A stretch of DNA of 30,090 nt from RH-AL1 sp964243435 (GCA_964243435.1 CAXTFM010000028.1:1-30090), one strand, 5' to 3'; numbered from the stretch's first letter, positions 1 to 10,387 are shown. Numbers and translations are program-made. The notes: a model not told the origin generated them from the letters alone.

Positions 1-356
1 ATCTTGGCTTCCTGGTCACCGAAAGACATGCCGCCAATGAGCAGCGCGACGTTCAGTTTATGGTTGATGCCGTAGCGCTCAAAGCTTTCCTCGACCTGCG
101 CCGCGAGTTCGCGCGTCGGCTCAAGGATCAGCGTGCGCGGCATGCGCGCCCGCGCGCGACCGCTTTCGAGGCGCGACAGCATCGGGAGGACGAAGGCGGC
201 GGTCTTGCCCGTGCCGGTCTGGGCGATGCCGAGGATGTCGCGCCCGGCGAGCGCGGAAGGAATGGCTTGGGCCTGGATGGGCGTCGGATCGGTGTAGCCT
301 GATGCCACGACCGCCTGCAGAACCTTGTCGCTGAGGCCGAGTTCTTGAAAAGTCAT
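1..356 (-). CDS. DEAD-box ATP-dependent RNA helicase, N-terminal fragment
   Basis: The first 118 residues of a DEAD-box RNA helicase are visible and the gene runs off the left edge. An ATG at 356 gives MTFQELGLSD, followed by the Q motif (F3 and the GYTDPTPIQ stretch near residues 20-28), motif I AQTGTGKT (about residues 45-52), motif Ia PTRELAAQ (about 80-87) and a GG motif (IGGMSFGDQ, near 108-116). The DEAD box and helicase domain 2 lie outside the window. A GGA five bases before the ATG can serve as ribosome binding site. Family members unwind RNA duplexes in ribosome assembly, mRNA decay or cold adaptation. The fragment resembles RhlE-type proteins, but the C-terminal tail that separates subfamilies is missing, so I give no symbol. 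Confidence 0.93.
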   Translation of the reverse strand, partial: MTFQELGLSDKVLQAVVASGYTDPTPIQAQAIPSALAGRDILGIAQTGTGKTAAFVLPMLSRLESGRARARMPRTLILEPTRELAAQVEESFERYGINHKLNVALLIGGMSFGDQEAK

Positions 357-637
357 CAATGTCCTGGATAAGGCAACCGCGCCGAGCGGATGTGCCGAGC
401 CCGTATGCCAATACGGTTCACACCCAGCGGCCGACTTCGCCGGGTGCCCGGAAAAACGGAAGCCAGAAGACACGATCTTCCGGCCTGAACACGTAAAACA
501 CTGCCGGCCCGCACGGAAACAATGGCCGAGGGCGGGGACGCACTCGCGTCAGGCACCGTCCATGTCAGGGCTAAACCTCCCGATTGCAAGCCGGGCAAGG
601 CAATTACCGTACTGGTTGATGCGACATATCGACCTCT
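357..637. other. Intergenic region between helicase and opgH
   Basis: These 281 bases lie between the opgH stop and the helicase start, both on the minus strand. They are less GC-rich than the flanking genes and should hold the helicase promoter and a 5' leader of up to about 280 bases. I see no convincing -35/-10 pair, no hairpin followed by a T tract, and no supported reading frame. Confidence 0.4.
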
Positions 638-2875
638 TTACGCGTGCGCGCGCTGTGGCGCGGCCTGATCGGCTGCTTCTCGTGCGGCGCGGTCGAAATC
701 GTCCTTGAGCGGCAGGTTAAGCAGGCGGCGCAGGAGGACGATGTCGGTCAGCACTGACATCCGCTCCTTCGGCTTGAGCCAGCCGAGCACATCCTCGAGG
801 CATTCGGCATCGTCGAGTTTGGCGTCCGCCATCGCCCAGTCGGGCGTGATCTGGCCCTTGCCGCGGGCCGGATCGCCGGCGCCTAGGGTTTGGTGGACGT
901 GCTGGAGTTGGCGGTCGCGGTGCAAGCGGCGCAGCCCGTCCTCCGGCTCGGCGGAAGGCTCGCCGAGGTCGGCGAGGATGGCAGCGGCGCGCAGCACCAC
1001 CGGCGGCCTGTCGCGTTCTTCCGGTGTCCTCAGAAGTCCGATACGACGCAGGGCGAGGCCGACGGAGCGCAATCCCGTCACCCAGGACAGCAGGATCGCG
1101 AGGATGAGGCCGGCGATGGTCGGCGACATCCAGGCGACGAGCGAGGGCGAGATCAGCAGGCCGCTCACCAGGGCGAGGAAGCCGAACAGCACGTGCGAGC
1201 GGTGCCGGCGCACGATCGCCATGAAAGCGATGGAGCCGTCGTCACGACGCTGGGGGTTCCAGCCCGTGTCGAAGCCGAAAAGGAAGTGCACGACGTGCCC
1301 GGTCTGGATCAGCATCATCACGGGCGCGAGCAGCGCCGACATCAACACCTCGAACAGCGCCGACACGGTGAGCCCGAGAAGGCCGCCGCTGCCGCGCCGG
1401 GTTTCGCGGTCGACGAGCGAAAGGATGAGGCCGAGCAGCTTGGGCGTCAGCAGCACGGCCATGGTGACGCCGAAGAGCTCGAGCGAGCGCTCGGCGTCGA
1501 AGCGGGGAAAAGCCGGGACCAGCGTGAATTCGTTGGGGAAGTATTCCGGCTTCACGTAGCTCGCCTGAACGACGAGCACCATGCCGACGAGCAGTTGCAG
1601 CATCCACAGCGGCGAGGCGAGGTAGGCGAAGATTCCGGTTGCGAAGTGCTGGCGCGAGGCTGGGTGCAGGCCGCGGGCGAACATGATGCGGCTGTGCTGG
1701 AGGTTGCCCTGGCACCAGCGGCGGTCGCGCGCCGACAGGTCGATGAGCGAGGGCGGGCTTTCCTCGAAACTGCCCCCCAGAACCGGCAGCATGTAGACGG
1801 CGTAGCCGGCGCGCCGGATGAGGGCCGCCTCCACGAAGTCGTGGCTGAGCACGTGGCCGCCCATCGGCGGCTTGCCCTTGAGGTGCGGCAGCCCGCAATG
1901 GGCGGCGAAGGCGGCCGTGCGGATAATCGCGTTATGACCCCAGTAGTTGCCGTCCCGGCCCATCCAGCAGGACAGGCCGGCGGCGATGACCGGCCCGTAA
2001 ATGCGGGCGGCGAACTGCTGGACGCGGGCAAATAGCGTGTTGCGGTTGATGATGAGCGGCAGGGTCTGGATGATGCCGGCATCGGGGTCGGCCTCCATCG
2101 CCGCCGCGAGATTGACCATCGCGTGCGCCGACATGAAGCTGTCGGCGTCGAGCACCAGCATGTGGGCGTAATGCCCGCCCCAGCGCGTGACGAAGTCGGC
2201 GATGTTGCCGGCCTTGCGTTCCGTGTTCTGGCGACGGTGGCGATAGAAGATCGCGGTGTCGGGCGCGACGCGGTCGCGCAGGGCGGCAAAGGCGTGCTCC
2301 TCGGCGACGAAGGTGTCTGGGTCAGTGGTGTCGGACAGCAGGAACCAGTCGAACGAGGCGCCGAGCCCCGTCGCCTCGATCCCCTCGTGCATCGCCTGGA
2401 GGGCGGCGAACACCCGTTCCGGCGCCTCGTTGTAGATCGGCATGACCACGGCGGTCTTGACGGCGAGCGCCGCGGGAATGCCCGGCGCCTTTGGCGCGAC
2501 GAACAGCATCCACAGGAAGCCGACGACGGCACTGGTGAAGGCGAGCGCGATCCAGGAGAAATTTGCGACGAAGAGTACGAGCAGCGCCCATTCCAGCGTC
2601 GTGGTGTCGCCGAGCGACACCACCCTGTACATCTGGTCGGCCCCGTAGCAGGTGAGGGCAAGGGCGCCGCCGAAGATCAGCAGCCGCGCCAGCCAGGTGC
2701 CGCCGCGACTGTTGGCGAAGCCGCCCGGGCTCGCGCGCCGCCGCGGCGGATCGTGCCGACGCAGGTGCTGCACCGGCATCGCGAGCGGTCGCTCCTCGGG
2801 CATCGGCGGCCGGATCTCGACGGACGTACGAGCCGGGCGACCGGCGGGCGACGAAGTCTGGGTCGACGCGATCAC
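638..2875 (-). CDS. opgH: Glucans biosynthesis glucosyltransferase H (OpgH/MdoH)
   Basis: Inner-membrane GT2-family glucosyltransferase that polymerises UDP-glucose into the beta-glucan backbone of osmoregulated periplasmic glucans, probably while exporting it. About 745 residues. Visible: a proline/arginine-rich cytoplasmic N-terminus; hydrophobic segments near residues 62-80 and 95-127; a GT domain with MPIYNEAPE (145-153), the DxD motif at D243/D245, LSHDFVEA (343-350) and the acceptor motif RRWCQGN (385-391); then several more hydrophobic segments. The reading frame stays open far upstream, but that part is a shadow of opgG. I chose the GTG at 2875 because it overlaps the opgG stop as GTGA, the usual coupled arrangement. 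A later ATG (MPEERPL, residue 25) is the alternative start. E. coli OpgH is longer (about 850 residues), mainly at its ends. Confidence 0.93.
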   Translation of the reverse strand: MIASTQTSSPAGRPARTSVEIRPPMPEERPLAMPVQHLRRHDPPRRRASPGGFANSRGGTWLARLLIFGGALALTCYGADQMYRVVSLGDTTTLEWALLVLFVANFSWIALAFTSAVVGFLWMLFVAPKAPGIPAALAVKTAVVMPIYNEAPERVFAALQAMHEGIEATGLGASFDWFLLSDTTDPDTFVAEEHAFAALRDRVAPDTAIFYRHRRQNTERKAGNIADFVTRWGGHYAHMLVLDADSFMSAHAMVNLAAAMEADPDAGIIQTLPLIINRNTLFARVQQFAARIYGPVIAAGLSCWMGRDGNYWGHNAIIRTAAFAAHCGLPHLKGKPPMGGHVLSHDFVEAALIRRAGYAVYMLPVLGGSFEESPPSLIDLSARDRRWCQGNLQHSRIMFARGLHPASRQHFATGIFAYLASPLWMLQLLVGMVLVVQASYVKPEYFPNEFTLVPAFPRFDAERSLELFGVTMAVLLTPKLLGLILSLVDRETRRGSGGLLGLTVSALFEVLMSALLAPVMMLIQTGHVVHFLFGFDTGWNPQRRDDGSIAFMAIVRRHRSHVLFGFLALVSGLLISPSLVAWMSPTIAGLILAILLSWVTGLRSVGLALRRIGLLRTPEERDRPPVVLRAAAILADLGEPSAEPEDGLRRLHRDRQLQHVHQTLGAGDPARGKGQITPDWAMADAKLDDAECLEDVLGWLKPKERMSVLTDIVLLRRLLNLPLKDDFDRAAREAADQAAPQRAHA

Positions 2876-4521
2876 GACGGGGTCCAACGGAACAGCCAGG
2901 TCTCGCTGATGCGGGTGCCTGCCGCCTCCAGCACGAGCCGCAGTTCGGACGAACCCGCCCCCTGCGGGTCGAGCTCGAACAGCACGCGCAGCGCCTTGCG
3001 TTCGCGGTCGGCGAAAGTGCGTACCATGGTGATGGAACCGGCCGTCGCGGTCAATGTCGGGGTCAACCCAATCGTGCGCTTCTCGTCGGCCAGCACGTCG
3101 CCCTCGAACTCGACGAAGAAGCGGCTGCGTTTGTTGAGCACGCCGGCATGGGAGCGCATCGCGCGGGCCAGGCCCGGTCGCTCCGGCGGGTCCCAGCACC
3201 AGAACTGACGATAGGCGATGGTGGTCTCGCTGCCGCGCGCCAGCGGCGCCTTCGGCCGCCAGAAGCACAGGATGTTGTCGTTGGCCTCGGACTGGGAGGG
3301 GATCTCGATGAGCTGAACGCCGCCGTCCACCCAGTCCCCGAGCGGCTCGACCCACAGCGAGGGACGCCGCTCCCAGTGCCGCTCCTCGTCGAGGTAGATC
3401 TCGAAGTTGCGGTCGCGCACCAGGCAGCCGAAGCCGCGCGGCTTCGAGTCGATGAAGGTCGAGATCTGCAGTTCGTCGCGGTTGCTCACCGGGCGCCACA
3501 GCCATTCCCCCGCACCCGTCAGCATCTGCACGCCGCTGACCTCGCTGACGTTGGGCCGGTAGTCGTCGAGCCGCTTGTGGTCGATGAAGCCGAGGAGGTG
3601 CGACGCGCTCATGGAGGCGAGGCCGTAATTGTCGACGACGGTGCGGGCGAACAGCGTCGCCTCGATGTCGACGATGGTCGCCTCGCCCGGCCGCACCGTG
3701 AAGCGGAACGCGCCGGCGAGGCTGTCGGAGTCGATCACGGCGTGGATCACGACGAGGCCGGCGACCGCGCTCGGCTTCTCGATCCAGATCTGGCGGAAGG
3801 AGGGGATCTCCTCGCCCTTGGGGTCGGCGACCTTGAGGGCGAGGGCGCGGGACATCAGTCCGGGGACCTGGCCCGCGGCGAGGGCACGGTAGAAGTTGGT
3901 CCCCTGAAACGTCGCGATCTCGGCTGCCGGCCGGTTCGCCGCGACTTGCAGCAGGCGGACGCCGGAAAAGCCGATGTCGCCGACCTTCGATGACGGCGCG
4001 AGCTTGCCGAAGTCGAACAGGCGCGTTTCATAGACGAGACGATACGACTTGCCGGCGTCGACGAGGTTGATCGTGAGCGGATTGTCGTTCTGGAAGCCGC
4101 GATGCACCGGCTCCACCGCGAAGCCGATCGCCTCGTTGGCCCAGATGCGGGCATCGGGCCTGGGCTGGATCGCGGCGTACTGCTCGGGCGACAGGTTCTT
4201 GAACGGATCGGGCAGGTCGCCCGGCACGGGCTTGAACGGCTGACGGGCGAGTTGCCGCGCCAGGTCGGTCGGCGTGCTCGGCTTGAAGTCGAGGGGCGGG
4301 GCAAGCGTCACGCCCTCCCCGGTCACGATCGGTGGCGCGGCGGGCGACGCGGACGGCATTGGCGGCGGCGGCGGAGGAACCGGCACGGGAGTCTGCGGCA
4401 CGGGCGGCTGCGGCGCGGCGGATGGCGCGGTGTCGCCCAGCAGCGTTCCGGCGGGGAGCAGAACGGCGGAGGCGCCGGCACCGCCGAGCGCTAGCTTGAG
4501 GACGTCGCGACGCTGCAGCAT
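2872..4521 (-). CDS. opgG: Periplasmic glucan biosynthesis protein OpgG/OpgD family
   Basis: Periplasmic protein of osmoregulated periplasmic glucan synthesis, acting with OpgH on the nascent glucan. 549 residues. The N-terminus MLQRRDVLKLALGGAG carries a twin-arginine-like signal (R4-R5, then a hydrophobic stretch to about residue 30), followed by a proline-rich linker (about 35-66) and the OpgG domain from about 72 to the end. Family-typical segments include FAVEPVHRGFQ, GASHLLGF-like ASHLLGFIDHKR, GFGCLVRDR and RFFVEFEG. The gene overlaps opgH by four bases, so the two form an operon. A Tat-type signal is characteristic of OpgD, whereas E. coli OpgG uses Sec. The operon position with opgH argues for OpgG, so the exact subfamily name is uncertain. 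The gene is divergent from glmU. Confidence 0.92.
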   Translation of the reverse strand: MLQRRDVLKLALGGAGASAVLLPAGTLLGDTAPSAAPQPPVPQTPVPVPPPPPPMPSASPAAPPIVTGEGVTLAPPLDFKPSTPTDLARQLARQPFKPVPGDLPDPFKNLSPEQYAAIQPRPDARIWANEAIGFAVEPVHRGFQNDNPLTINLVDAGKSYRLVYETRLFDFGKLAPSSKVGDIGFSGVRLLQVAANRPAAEIATFQGTNFYRALAAGQVPGLMSRALALKVADPKGEEIPSFRQIWIEKPSAVAGLVVIHAVIDSDSLAGAFRFTVRPGEATIVDIEATLFARTVVDNYGLASMSASHLLGFIDHKRLDDYRPNVSEVSGVQMLTGAGEWLWRPVSNRDELQISTFIDSKPRGFGCLVRDRNFEIYLDEERHWERRPSLWVEPLGDWVDGGVQLIEIPSQSEANDNILCFWRPKAPLARGSETTIAYRQFWCWDPPERPGLARAMRSHAGVLNKRSRFFVEFEGDVLADEKRTIGLTPTLTATAGSITMVRTFADRERKALRVLFELDPQGAGSSELRLVLEAAGTRISETWLFRWTPS

Positions 4522-4666
4522 GTAAACCAGGGAACCTCAACGCGAACATGACAGGTGACGAGGATCAGTGGCGCAGGTTCCCGCAAGGATTAGTTGACGT
4601 TAGGCCGTTTAAGCCATGCCGACCAAGAAATTTTCGTCTAGGACGTGCCTGGCGGAGAGTGAAACC
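4522..4666. promoter_or_regulatory. Divergent opgG / glmU intergenic region
   Basis: The only space for promoters of the opgGH operon (leftward) and glmU-glmS (rightward). It is less GC-rich than its surroundings. A TTGACG at 4594-4599 resembles a -35 box for glmU, but no matching -10 is evident at 16-18 bases. The promoter role therefore rests on gene orientation alone. Confidence 0.4.
4654..4659 (+). promoter_or_regulatory. Ribosome binding site deciding the glmU start
   Basis: GGAGAG lies seven bases before a GTG at 4667. The upstream in-frame ATG at 4616 has no comparable purine-rich element. The GTG start also gives 456 residues, the same length as E. coli GlmU. The GTG is therefore preferred. 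Confidence 0.65.
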
Positions 4667-6037
4667 GTGGATAAACAGACTGCCGCGACGAGGAACTGCC
4701 TCGCCGTCGTGCTGGCGGCGGGCGAAGGCACGCGCATGCGATCCGCCCGCCCGAAGGTGCTGCACGAGGTCGCCGGGCGCTCCATGCTGGCCCATTGCCT
4801 CGCCGCGGTCGCCGAGGCCGGCGTCGGCCGCGTGGCGCTGGTCGTCGCGCCGGGGCGCGATGACGTCGTCGCGGCTGCCGGGAGCCCGCACGTCCGGACC
4901 TTCGTCCAGCACGAGCGGCGCGGCACGGCCCATGCCGTGCTCGCCGCGGAGTCGGCGATCTCCGCGGTCGACGAGGTGCTCGTCGCCTTCGCCGACACGC
5001 CGCTGGTGCGCCCGGACACCTACGCCCGGCTCCTCGCCGGATTGCGCGACACCGGTGCCGCCGTGGCCGTCGCCGGCTTTACCGCGCGCGACCCGACCGG
5101 CTACGGCCGGCTCCTGTTGGAGGGCGGCGGCCTCGTCGCGATCCGCGAAGAAAAGGACGCAACAACGGCCGAGCGCGCGGTGAGCCTGTGCAACGGCGGC
5201 CTGATGGCGCTCGACGGGCGCCACGCCCTCGCCCTGTTGCGCGCGGTGCGGGCGGACAACGCGCAGAACGAATTCTACCTGACCGACGTCGTCGCCCTCG
5301 CCCGGGCCGGCGGCCTCGGCGCCACGGTGGTGGCGGTGGAGGAGGCCGAGGTCGGCGGCGTCAACGACCGGGCGCAGCTCGCCCGTGCCGAGGCGCTGAT
5401 GCAGGAGCGGCTGCGCGCGGCGGCGATGCGCGGCGGCGCCACGCTGGTCGACCCCGCCAGCGTGACCCTGGCCTTCGACACGGCGCTCGGACGCGACGTG
5501 CTGATCGAGCCGCACGTCGTGTTCGCGCCGGGCGTGCGCGTCGGCAACGGCGCGCGCATCCGCGCCTTTTCCCACCTCGACGGCGCCACGGTCGGCGCAG
5601 GCGCGGTGATCGGACCCTTCGCACGGCTGCGGCCTGGCACGGTGCTGCACGAGAACGTCCACATCGGCAACTTCGTCGAGGTCAAGGCCTCGACGCTCCA
5701 TGCCGGCGTCAAGGCCAACCATTTGAGCTACGTCGGCGATGCCACGGTAGGTGTCGGCACCAACCTCGGCGCAGGGACGATCACCTGCAACTACAACGGT
5801 TTCGAGAAATTCAGGACGACCATCGGCGCCGGCGCCTTCGTCGGCGTCAACGCGGCGCTGGTGGCGCCGGTCAGCGTCGGCGACGGCGCCTTCATCGGCA
5901 CGGGATCGGTGGTCACGGGCGACGTCGCGGCCGACGCGCTGCTCATCGCCCGCGCCCGACCCGTGGAAAAGCCCGGTTGGGCCAAGGCTTTCCGCGCGGC
6001 GCATGCATCGTCGAAACGCCAGGGCGGCAAGGGCTAG
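4667..6037 (+). CDS. glmU: Bifunctional GlcN-1-P acetyltransferase / GlcNAc-1-P uridyltransferase GlmU
   Basis: Makes UDP-N-acetylglucosamine in two steps: acetyl-CoA-dependent acetylation of glucosamine-1-phosphate, then uridylyl transfer from UTP. The product feeds peptidoglycan, lipid A and polysaccharides. From the GTG at 4667 it has 456 residues. The N-terminal pyrophosphorylase domain (about 10-240) shows LAAGEGTRMRS followed by RPKVLHEVAG, plus FADTPLV and YGRLL. The C-terminal left-handed beta-helix has hexapeptide repeats (for example IGNFVEVK, SYVGDATVG and CNYNGFEKF). The catalytic histidine is expected in the ANHLSYVG segment by analogy with E. coli NHLTYLG. An ATG at 4616 would add 17 residues but lacks a good ribosome binding site. 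glmS follows after 10 bases, so the two are very probably co-transcribed. glmM is not in the window. Confidence 0.97.
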   Translation: MDKQTAATRNCLAVVLAAGEGTRMRSARPKVLHEVAGRSMLAHCLAAVAEAGVGRVALVVAPGRDDVVAAAGSPHVRTFVQHERRGTAHAVLAAESAISAVDEVLVAFADTPLVRPDTYARLLAGLRDTGAAVAVAGFTARDPTGYGRLLLEGGGLVAIREEKDATTAERAVSLCNGGLMALDGRHALALLRAVRADNAQNEFYLTDVVALARAGGLGATVVAVEEAEVGGVNDRAQLARAEALMQERLRAAAMRGGATLVDPASVTLAFDTALGRDVLIEPHVVFAPGVRVGNGARIRAFSHLDGATVGAGAVIGPFARLRPGTVLHENVHIGNFVEVKASTLHAGVKANHLSYVGDATVGVGTNLGAGTITCNYNGFEKFRTTIGAGAFVGVNAALVAPVSVGDGAFIGTGSVVTGDVAADALLIARARPVEKPGWAKAFRAAHASSKRQGGKG

Positions 6038-6041
6038 GGGA
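6036..6041 (+). promoter_or_regulatory. glmS ribosome binding site overlapping the glmU stop
   Basis: AGGGGA begins inside the glmU TAG stop (6035-6037) and lies six bases before the glmS ATG at 6048. This arrangement suggests translational coupling of the two genes. Confidence 0.6.
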
Positions 6042-6047
6042 ACCATC

Positions 6048-7874
<1,827 letters not shown>

Positions 7875-7875
7875 G

Positions 7876-9036
7876 CTAGGCCGCCAGCTCGCGCATTACC
7901 CGGGCAAGGTCGGACTTGCCCTCAAAGCCGATGCCGGGCAGCTCCGGCATGGTGATGTAACCGCTTTCCACGCGCACGCCGTCGGGGAAGCCGCCATAGG
8001 GCTGGAACAGGTCGGGGTAGCTCTCGTTGCCGCCGAGCCCGAGCCCGGCGGCGATGTTGAGCGACATCTGGTGGCCGCCGTGCGGAATGCAGCGCGACGG
8101 TGACCAGCCGGCGACGGCGAGCGCCCGAAGCGTGCGCTGGTACTCGCACAGGCCGTAGGACAGGGCGCAGTCGAACTGCAGCCAGTCGCGGTCCGGCCGC
8201 ATGCCGCCGTAGCGCAGGAGGTTGCGGGCATCCTGGTGCGAGAACAGGTTCTCCCCCGTCGCCATCGGGCCGGGGTAGAACTCGGCGAGCGCCGCCTGGA
8301 GCGCGAAGTCGAGCGGGTCGCCAGCTTCCTCGTACCAGAACAGCGGGTAGTCGCGCAGCATCTTGGCGTAGGCGACGGCGTCCTCGAGCCCCAGGCGGCC
8401 ATTGGCGTCGACGGCGAGTTGTGCCTGTCCGTCGATCTCCTTGAGCACGCCCTCGATGCGCGGGCGGTCCTCCGCGATGCCGTTGCCGATCTTCATCTTG
8501 ACGACGCAGTAGCCGCGGTCGAGGTAGCTCCGCATCTCGGCGCGCAGCTGCTCGATGCCCTTGCCGGGGTAGTAGTACCCGCCGGCGGCATAAACGAAGA
8601 CGCGGGGATCGGCCACGCGCCCGTGCCGCTCGGCAAGCAGGCGGAACAACGGCACCCCAGCGATCTTCGCCACCGCGTCCCACACCGCCATGTCGATGGT
8701 GCCGACCGCGACGGAGCGCTCGCCGTGCCCGCCCGGCTTCTCGTTGCGCATCAGGGTCGCCCAAATGCGGTCGGGGTCGAGGTTGTCGCCGGCGTCGTTC
8801 AGCAGCGCGGCCGGGTCGGCGTCGCGCAGGCGCGGCGCGAAGCGCTCGCGAATCAGCCCACCCTGGCCGTAGCGGCCGTTGGAGTTGAAGCCGTAGCCGA
8901 CCACCCTGCGGCCGTCGCGCGTCACGTCCGTCACCACGGCGACGAGGGACAGCGTCATCTTGGAAAAGTCGATGTAGGCGTTGGCGATCGACGAGGCGAT
9001 CGGGGCGGTCACCTCGCGAATGTCGACGATGCGCAT
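7876..9036 (-). CDS. tarD: D(-)-tartrate dehydratase, enolase superfamily (TarD-like)
   Basis: Predicted to dehydrate D-tartrate to oxaloacetate in the cytoplasm, with Mg2+. 386 residues from an ATG at 9036 that has GGAG six bases upstream. From memory the sequence closely matches the structurally studied Bradyrhizobium japonicum TarD over its whole length, with shared blocks such as YIDFSKMT, GYGFNSNGRYGQGG, AAGGYYYPGKG and GGNESYPDLFQPYGGF. Catalytic residues of the mandelate racemase subgroup are in place: K182 in KMK, metal ligands D210 (VDANGR), E236 (WYEE) and E262 (TGEN), and H319 in CIPHGGHQ. The gene stands alone on the minus strand between glmS and ino1, with no transporter or regulator beside it. 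Some related acid-sugar dehydratases share the motifs, but the close full-length match favours D-tartrate. Confidence 0.9.
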   Translation of the reverse strand: MRIVDIREVTAPIASSIANAYIDFSKMTLSLVAVVTDVTRDGRRVVGYGFNSNGRYGQGGLIRERFAPRLRDADPAALLNDAGDNLDPDRIWATLMRNEKPGGHGERSVAVGTIDMAVWDAVAKIAGVPLFRLLAERHGRVADPRVFVYAAGGYYYPGKGIEQLRAEMRSYLDRGYCVVKMKIGNGIAEDRPRIEGVLKEIDGQAQLAVDANGRLGLEDAVAYAKMLRDYPLFWYEEAGDPLDFALQAALAEFYPGPMATGENLFSHQDARNLLRYGGMRPDRDWLQFDCALSYGLCEYQRTLRALAVAGWSPSRCIPHGGHQMSLNIAAGLGLGGNESYPDLFQPYGGFPDGVRVESGYITMPELPGIGFEGKSDLARVMRELAA

Positions 9037-9262
9037 GCGGGACTCCGGTGGATGCGCCGGCGCCAGGCGCGGCGCTCGACCATAGAGAAGGGCTGGTACC
9101 GGCGCGACCCCCCGCGCGCCGGTGGCGTACGCCTTGTCCGCGCCGGCTCCGTCGCCGGCAAGCCGCGCCGCGACGTCTTTTTGGCTGTTCACACGGAGTT
9201 TACGCCATTTCCCTCGGCGCCAAGGTCACGCTATAGGTCGCGCGTCCCCAACAGCAGCCGCG
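9037..9262. promoter_or_regulatory. Divergent tarD / inositol synthase intergenic region
   Basis: These 226 bases separate two divergent genes and should carry both promoters. A CTATAG at 9231-9236 resembles an alphaproteobacterial -10 element about 27 bases before the synthase ATG, but no good -35 lies 17 bases upstream. No operator-like inverted repeat was recognised. Confidence 0.35.
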
Positions 9263-10387
9263 ATGAACGATCAGCCCTCGCCACGGAAGATACGCCTCGC
9301 GATCGTCGGCGTCGGCAATTGTGCCTCGTCCCTCGTCCAGGGCCTGAGCTTCTATGCCGATGCCGAGCCGACGGCGACCGTCCCCGGCCTGATGCATACG
9401 GTGCTCGGCGGCTACGCCATCCGCGACGTCGAGGTCGTCGCCGCCTTCGACGTGGCTGCAGCCAAGGTCGGGCTCGACGTCGCGGCCGCCATCGTGGCCG
9501 AGCCCAACAACACCGTGCGCTTCGCGGCCGTCGCGGCGACGGGCGTCACCGTTTCACGAGGGCCGACCCTCGACGGGCTCGGCCAGTACCTGCGCGACGA
9601 GATCGCGGAGGCGGATGCCGCCCCAGTCGACGTTGCCGCCGTGCTCCGCGCGGCGCGCGCGGAGGTGGTGGTGTCGTTTCTCCCCGTCGGCTCGCAGCGC
9701 GCGGCGGAGTTCTATGCGGAAGCGGTGCTCGCCGCCGGCTGCGCGTTCGTCAACTGCATGCCGGTGTTCCTCGCCTCCGATCCGGAATGGGGGCGGCGCT
9801 TCGCGGAGGCGGGCCTGCCGGTCATCGGTGACGACATCAAGAGCCAGGTCGGCGCCACCATCCTGCACCGGGCGCTGGCCCGGCTCTTTGCCGAGCGCGG
9901 CGTGCAGCTCGACCGCACCTTCCAGCTCAACTTCGGCGGCAACACCGACTTCAAGAACATGCTGGAACGCGAGCGGCTGCACTCGAAGAAGGTGTCCAAG
10001 ACGCGGGCGGTGACGAGCCAGCTCGACGCGCCGCTGCCGGCGCGCGACATCCATGTCGGGCCGAGCGACTACGTGGAGTGGCTGAGCGACCGCAAGTGGG
10101 CCTACATCCGCCTGGAGGGCACCGGCTTCGGCGACACGCCGCTCGCGGTCGAGCTGAAGCTCGAAGTGTGGGACTCACCCAACAGCGCCGGCGTCGTCAT
10201 CGACGCGGTGCGCTGCGCCAAGCTCGGCCTCGACCGCGGGCTCAAGGGCGCGCTGGTCGAGCCATCGAGCTATTTCATGAAGTCGCCGCCGCGGCAGTTC
10301 AGCGACGCGGAAGCGCGGGTGCTGACGGAGCGCTTCATCGCCGGCGAGCACGCCGCCGCCGCAGCGGCCGATGCGGCGGTCCCGTGA
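9263..10387 (+). CDS. ino1: myo-Inositol-3-phosphate synthase (Ino1 type)
   Basis: NAD-dependent isomerisation of glucose-6-phosphate to myo-inositol phosphate, the entry to de novo inositol. 374 residues from the ATG at 9263 (MNDQPSPRKIRLAIVG). An open frame extends upstream but shows no family similarity. Seen: an NAD-binding glycine motif VGVGNCASSLVQG near residues 14-26, FVNCMPVF, GDDIKSQVGATI (about 190-201), FGGNTDFKNML, and KKVSKT carrying the catalytic lysine motif, followed by EVWDSPNSAGVVIDA. The length fits the short bacterial/actinobacterial type rather than the ~530-residue eukaryotic one. Its stop overlaps the next gene as GTGA, so it heads a four-gene coupled operon. De novo inositol synthesis is uncommon in Proteobacteria and probably serves the product of this cluster. 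Confidence 0.93.
   Translation: MNDQPSPRKIRLAIVGVGNCASSLVQGLSFYADAEPTATVPGLMHTVLGGYAIRDVEVVAAFDVAAAKVGLDVAAAIVAEPNNTVRFAAVAATGVTVSRGPTLDGLGQYLRDEIAEADAAPVDVAAVLRAARAEVVVSFLPVGSQRAAEFYAEAVLAAGCAFVNCMPVFLASDPEWGRRFAEAGLPVIGDDIKSQVGATILHRALARLFAERGVQLDRTFQLNFGGNTDFKNMLERERLHSKKVSKTRAVTSQLDAPLPARDIHVGPSDYVEWLSDRKWAYIRLEGTGFGDTPLAVELKLEVWDSPNSAGVVIDAVRCAKLGLDRGLKGALVEPSSYFMKSPPRQFSDAEARVLTERFIAGEHAAAAAADAAVP

Noticed and set aside
571..627. Tiny minus-strand frame downstream of opgH: MSHQPVR, a TAA stop, then LPCPACNREV
   Set aside because: A ribosome-binding-like GAGG precedes the ATG and the second part has a zinc-ribbon look, but an in-frame TAA interrupts it after seven residues and the total is under 20 codons. 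Probably chance.
2876..3505. N-terminal extension of OpgH by about 210 residues
   Set aside because: The extension overlaps the well-supported opgG coding sequence in another frame and has low-complexity Arg/Gly composition; the GTG at 2875 with GTGA overlap is the natural start.
4594..4622. TTGACG as a -35 box of a glmU promoter
   Set aside because: No credible -10 lies 16-18 bases downstream; kept only as a remark in the intergenic entry.
5751..6047. N-terminal extension of GlmS
   Set aside because: GlmS must begin with MCGIVG so that the cysteine becomes N-terminal; the extension lies over glmU.
6000..6047. glmS ribozyme or riboswitch upstream of glmS
   Set aside because: Only ten bases separate glmU and glmS, so no leader of the needed size exists; such ribozymes are characteristic of Gram-positive bacteria.
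9122..9262. Upstream start for the inositol-phosphate synthase adding 47 residues
   Set aside because: The added sequence (SFWLFTRSLRHFPRR type) has no family similarity; the ATG at 9263 gives the usual bacterial N-terminus.
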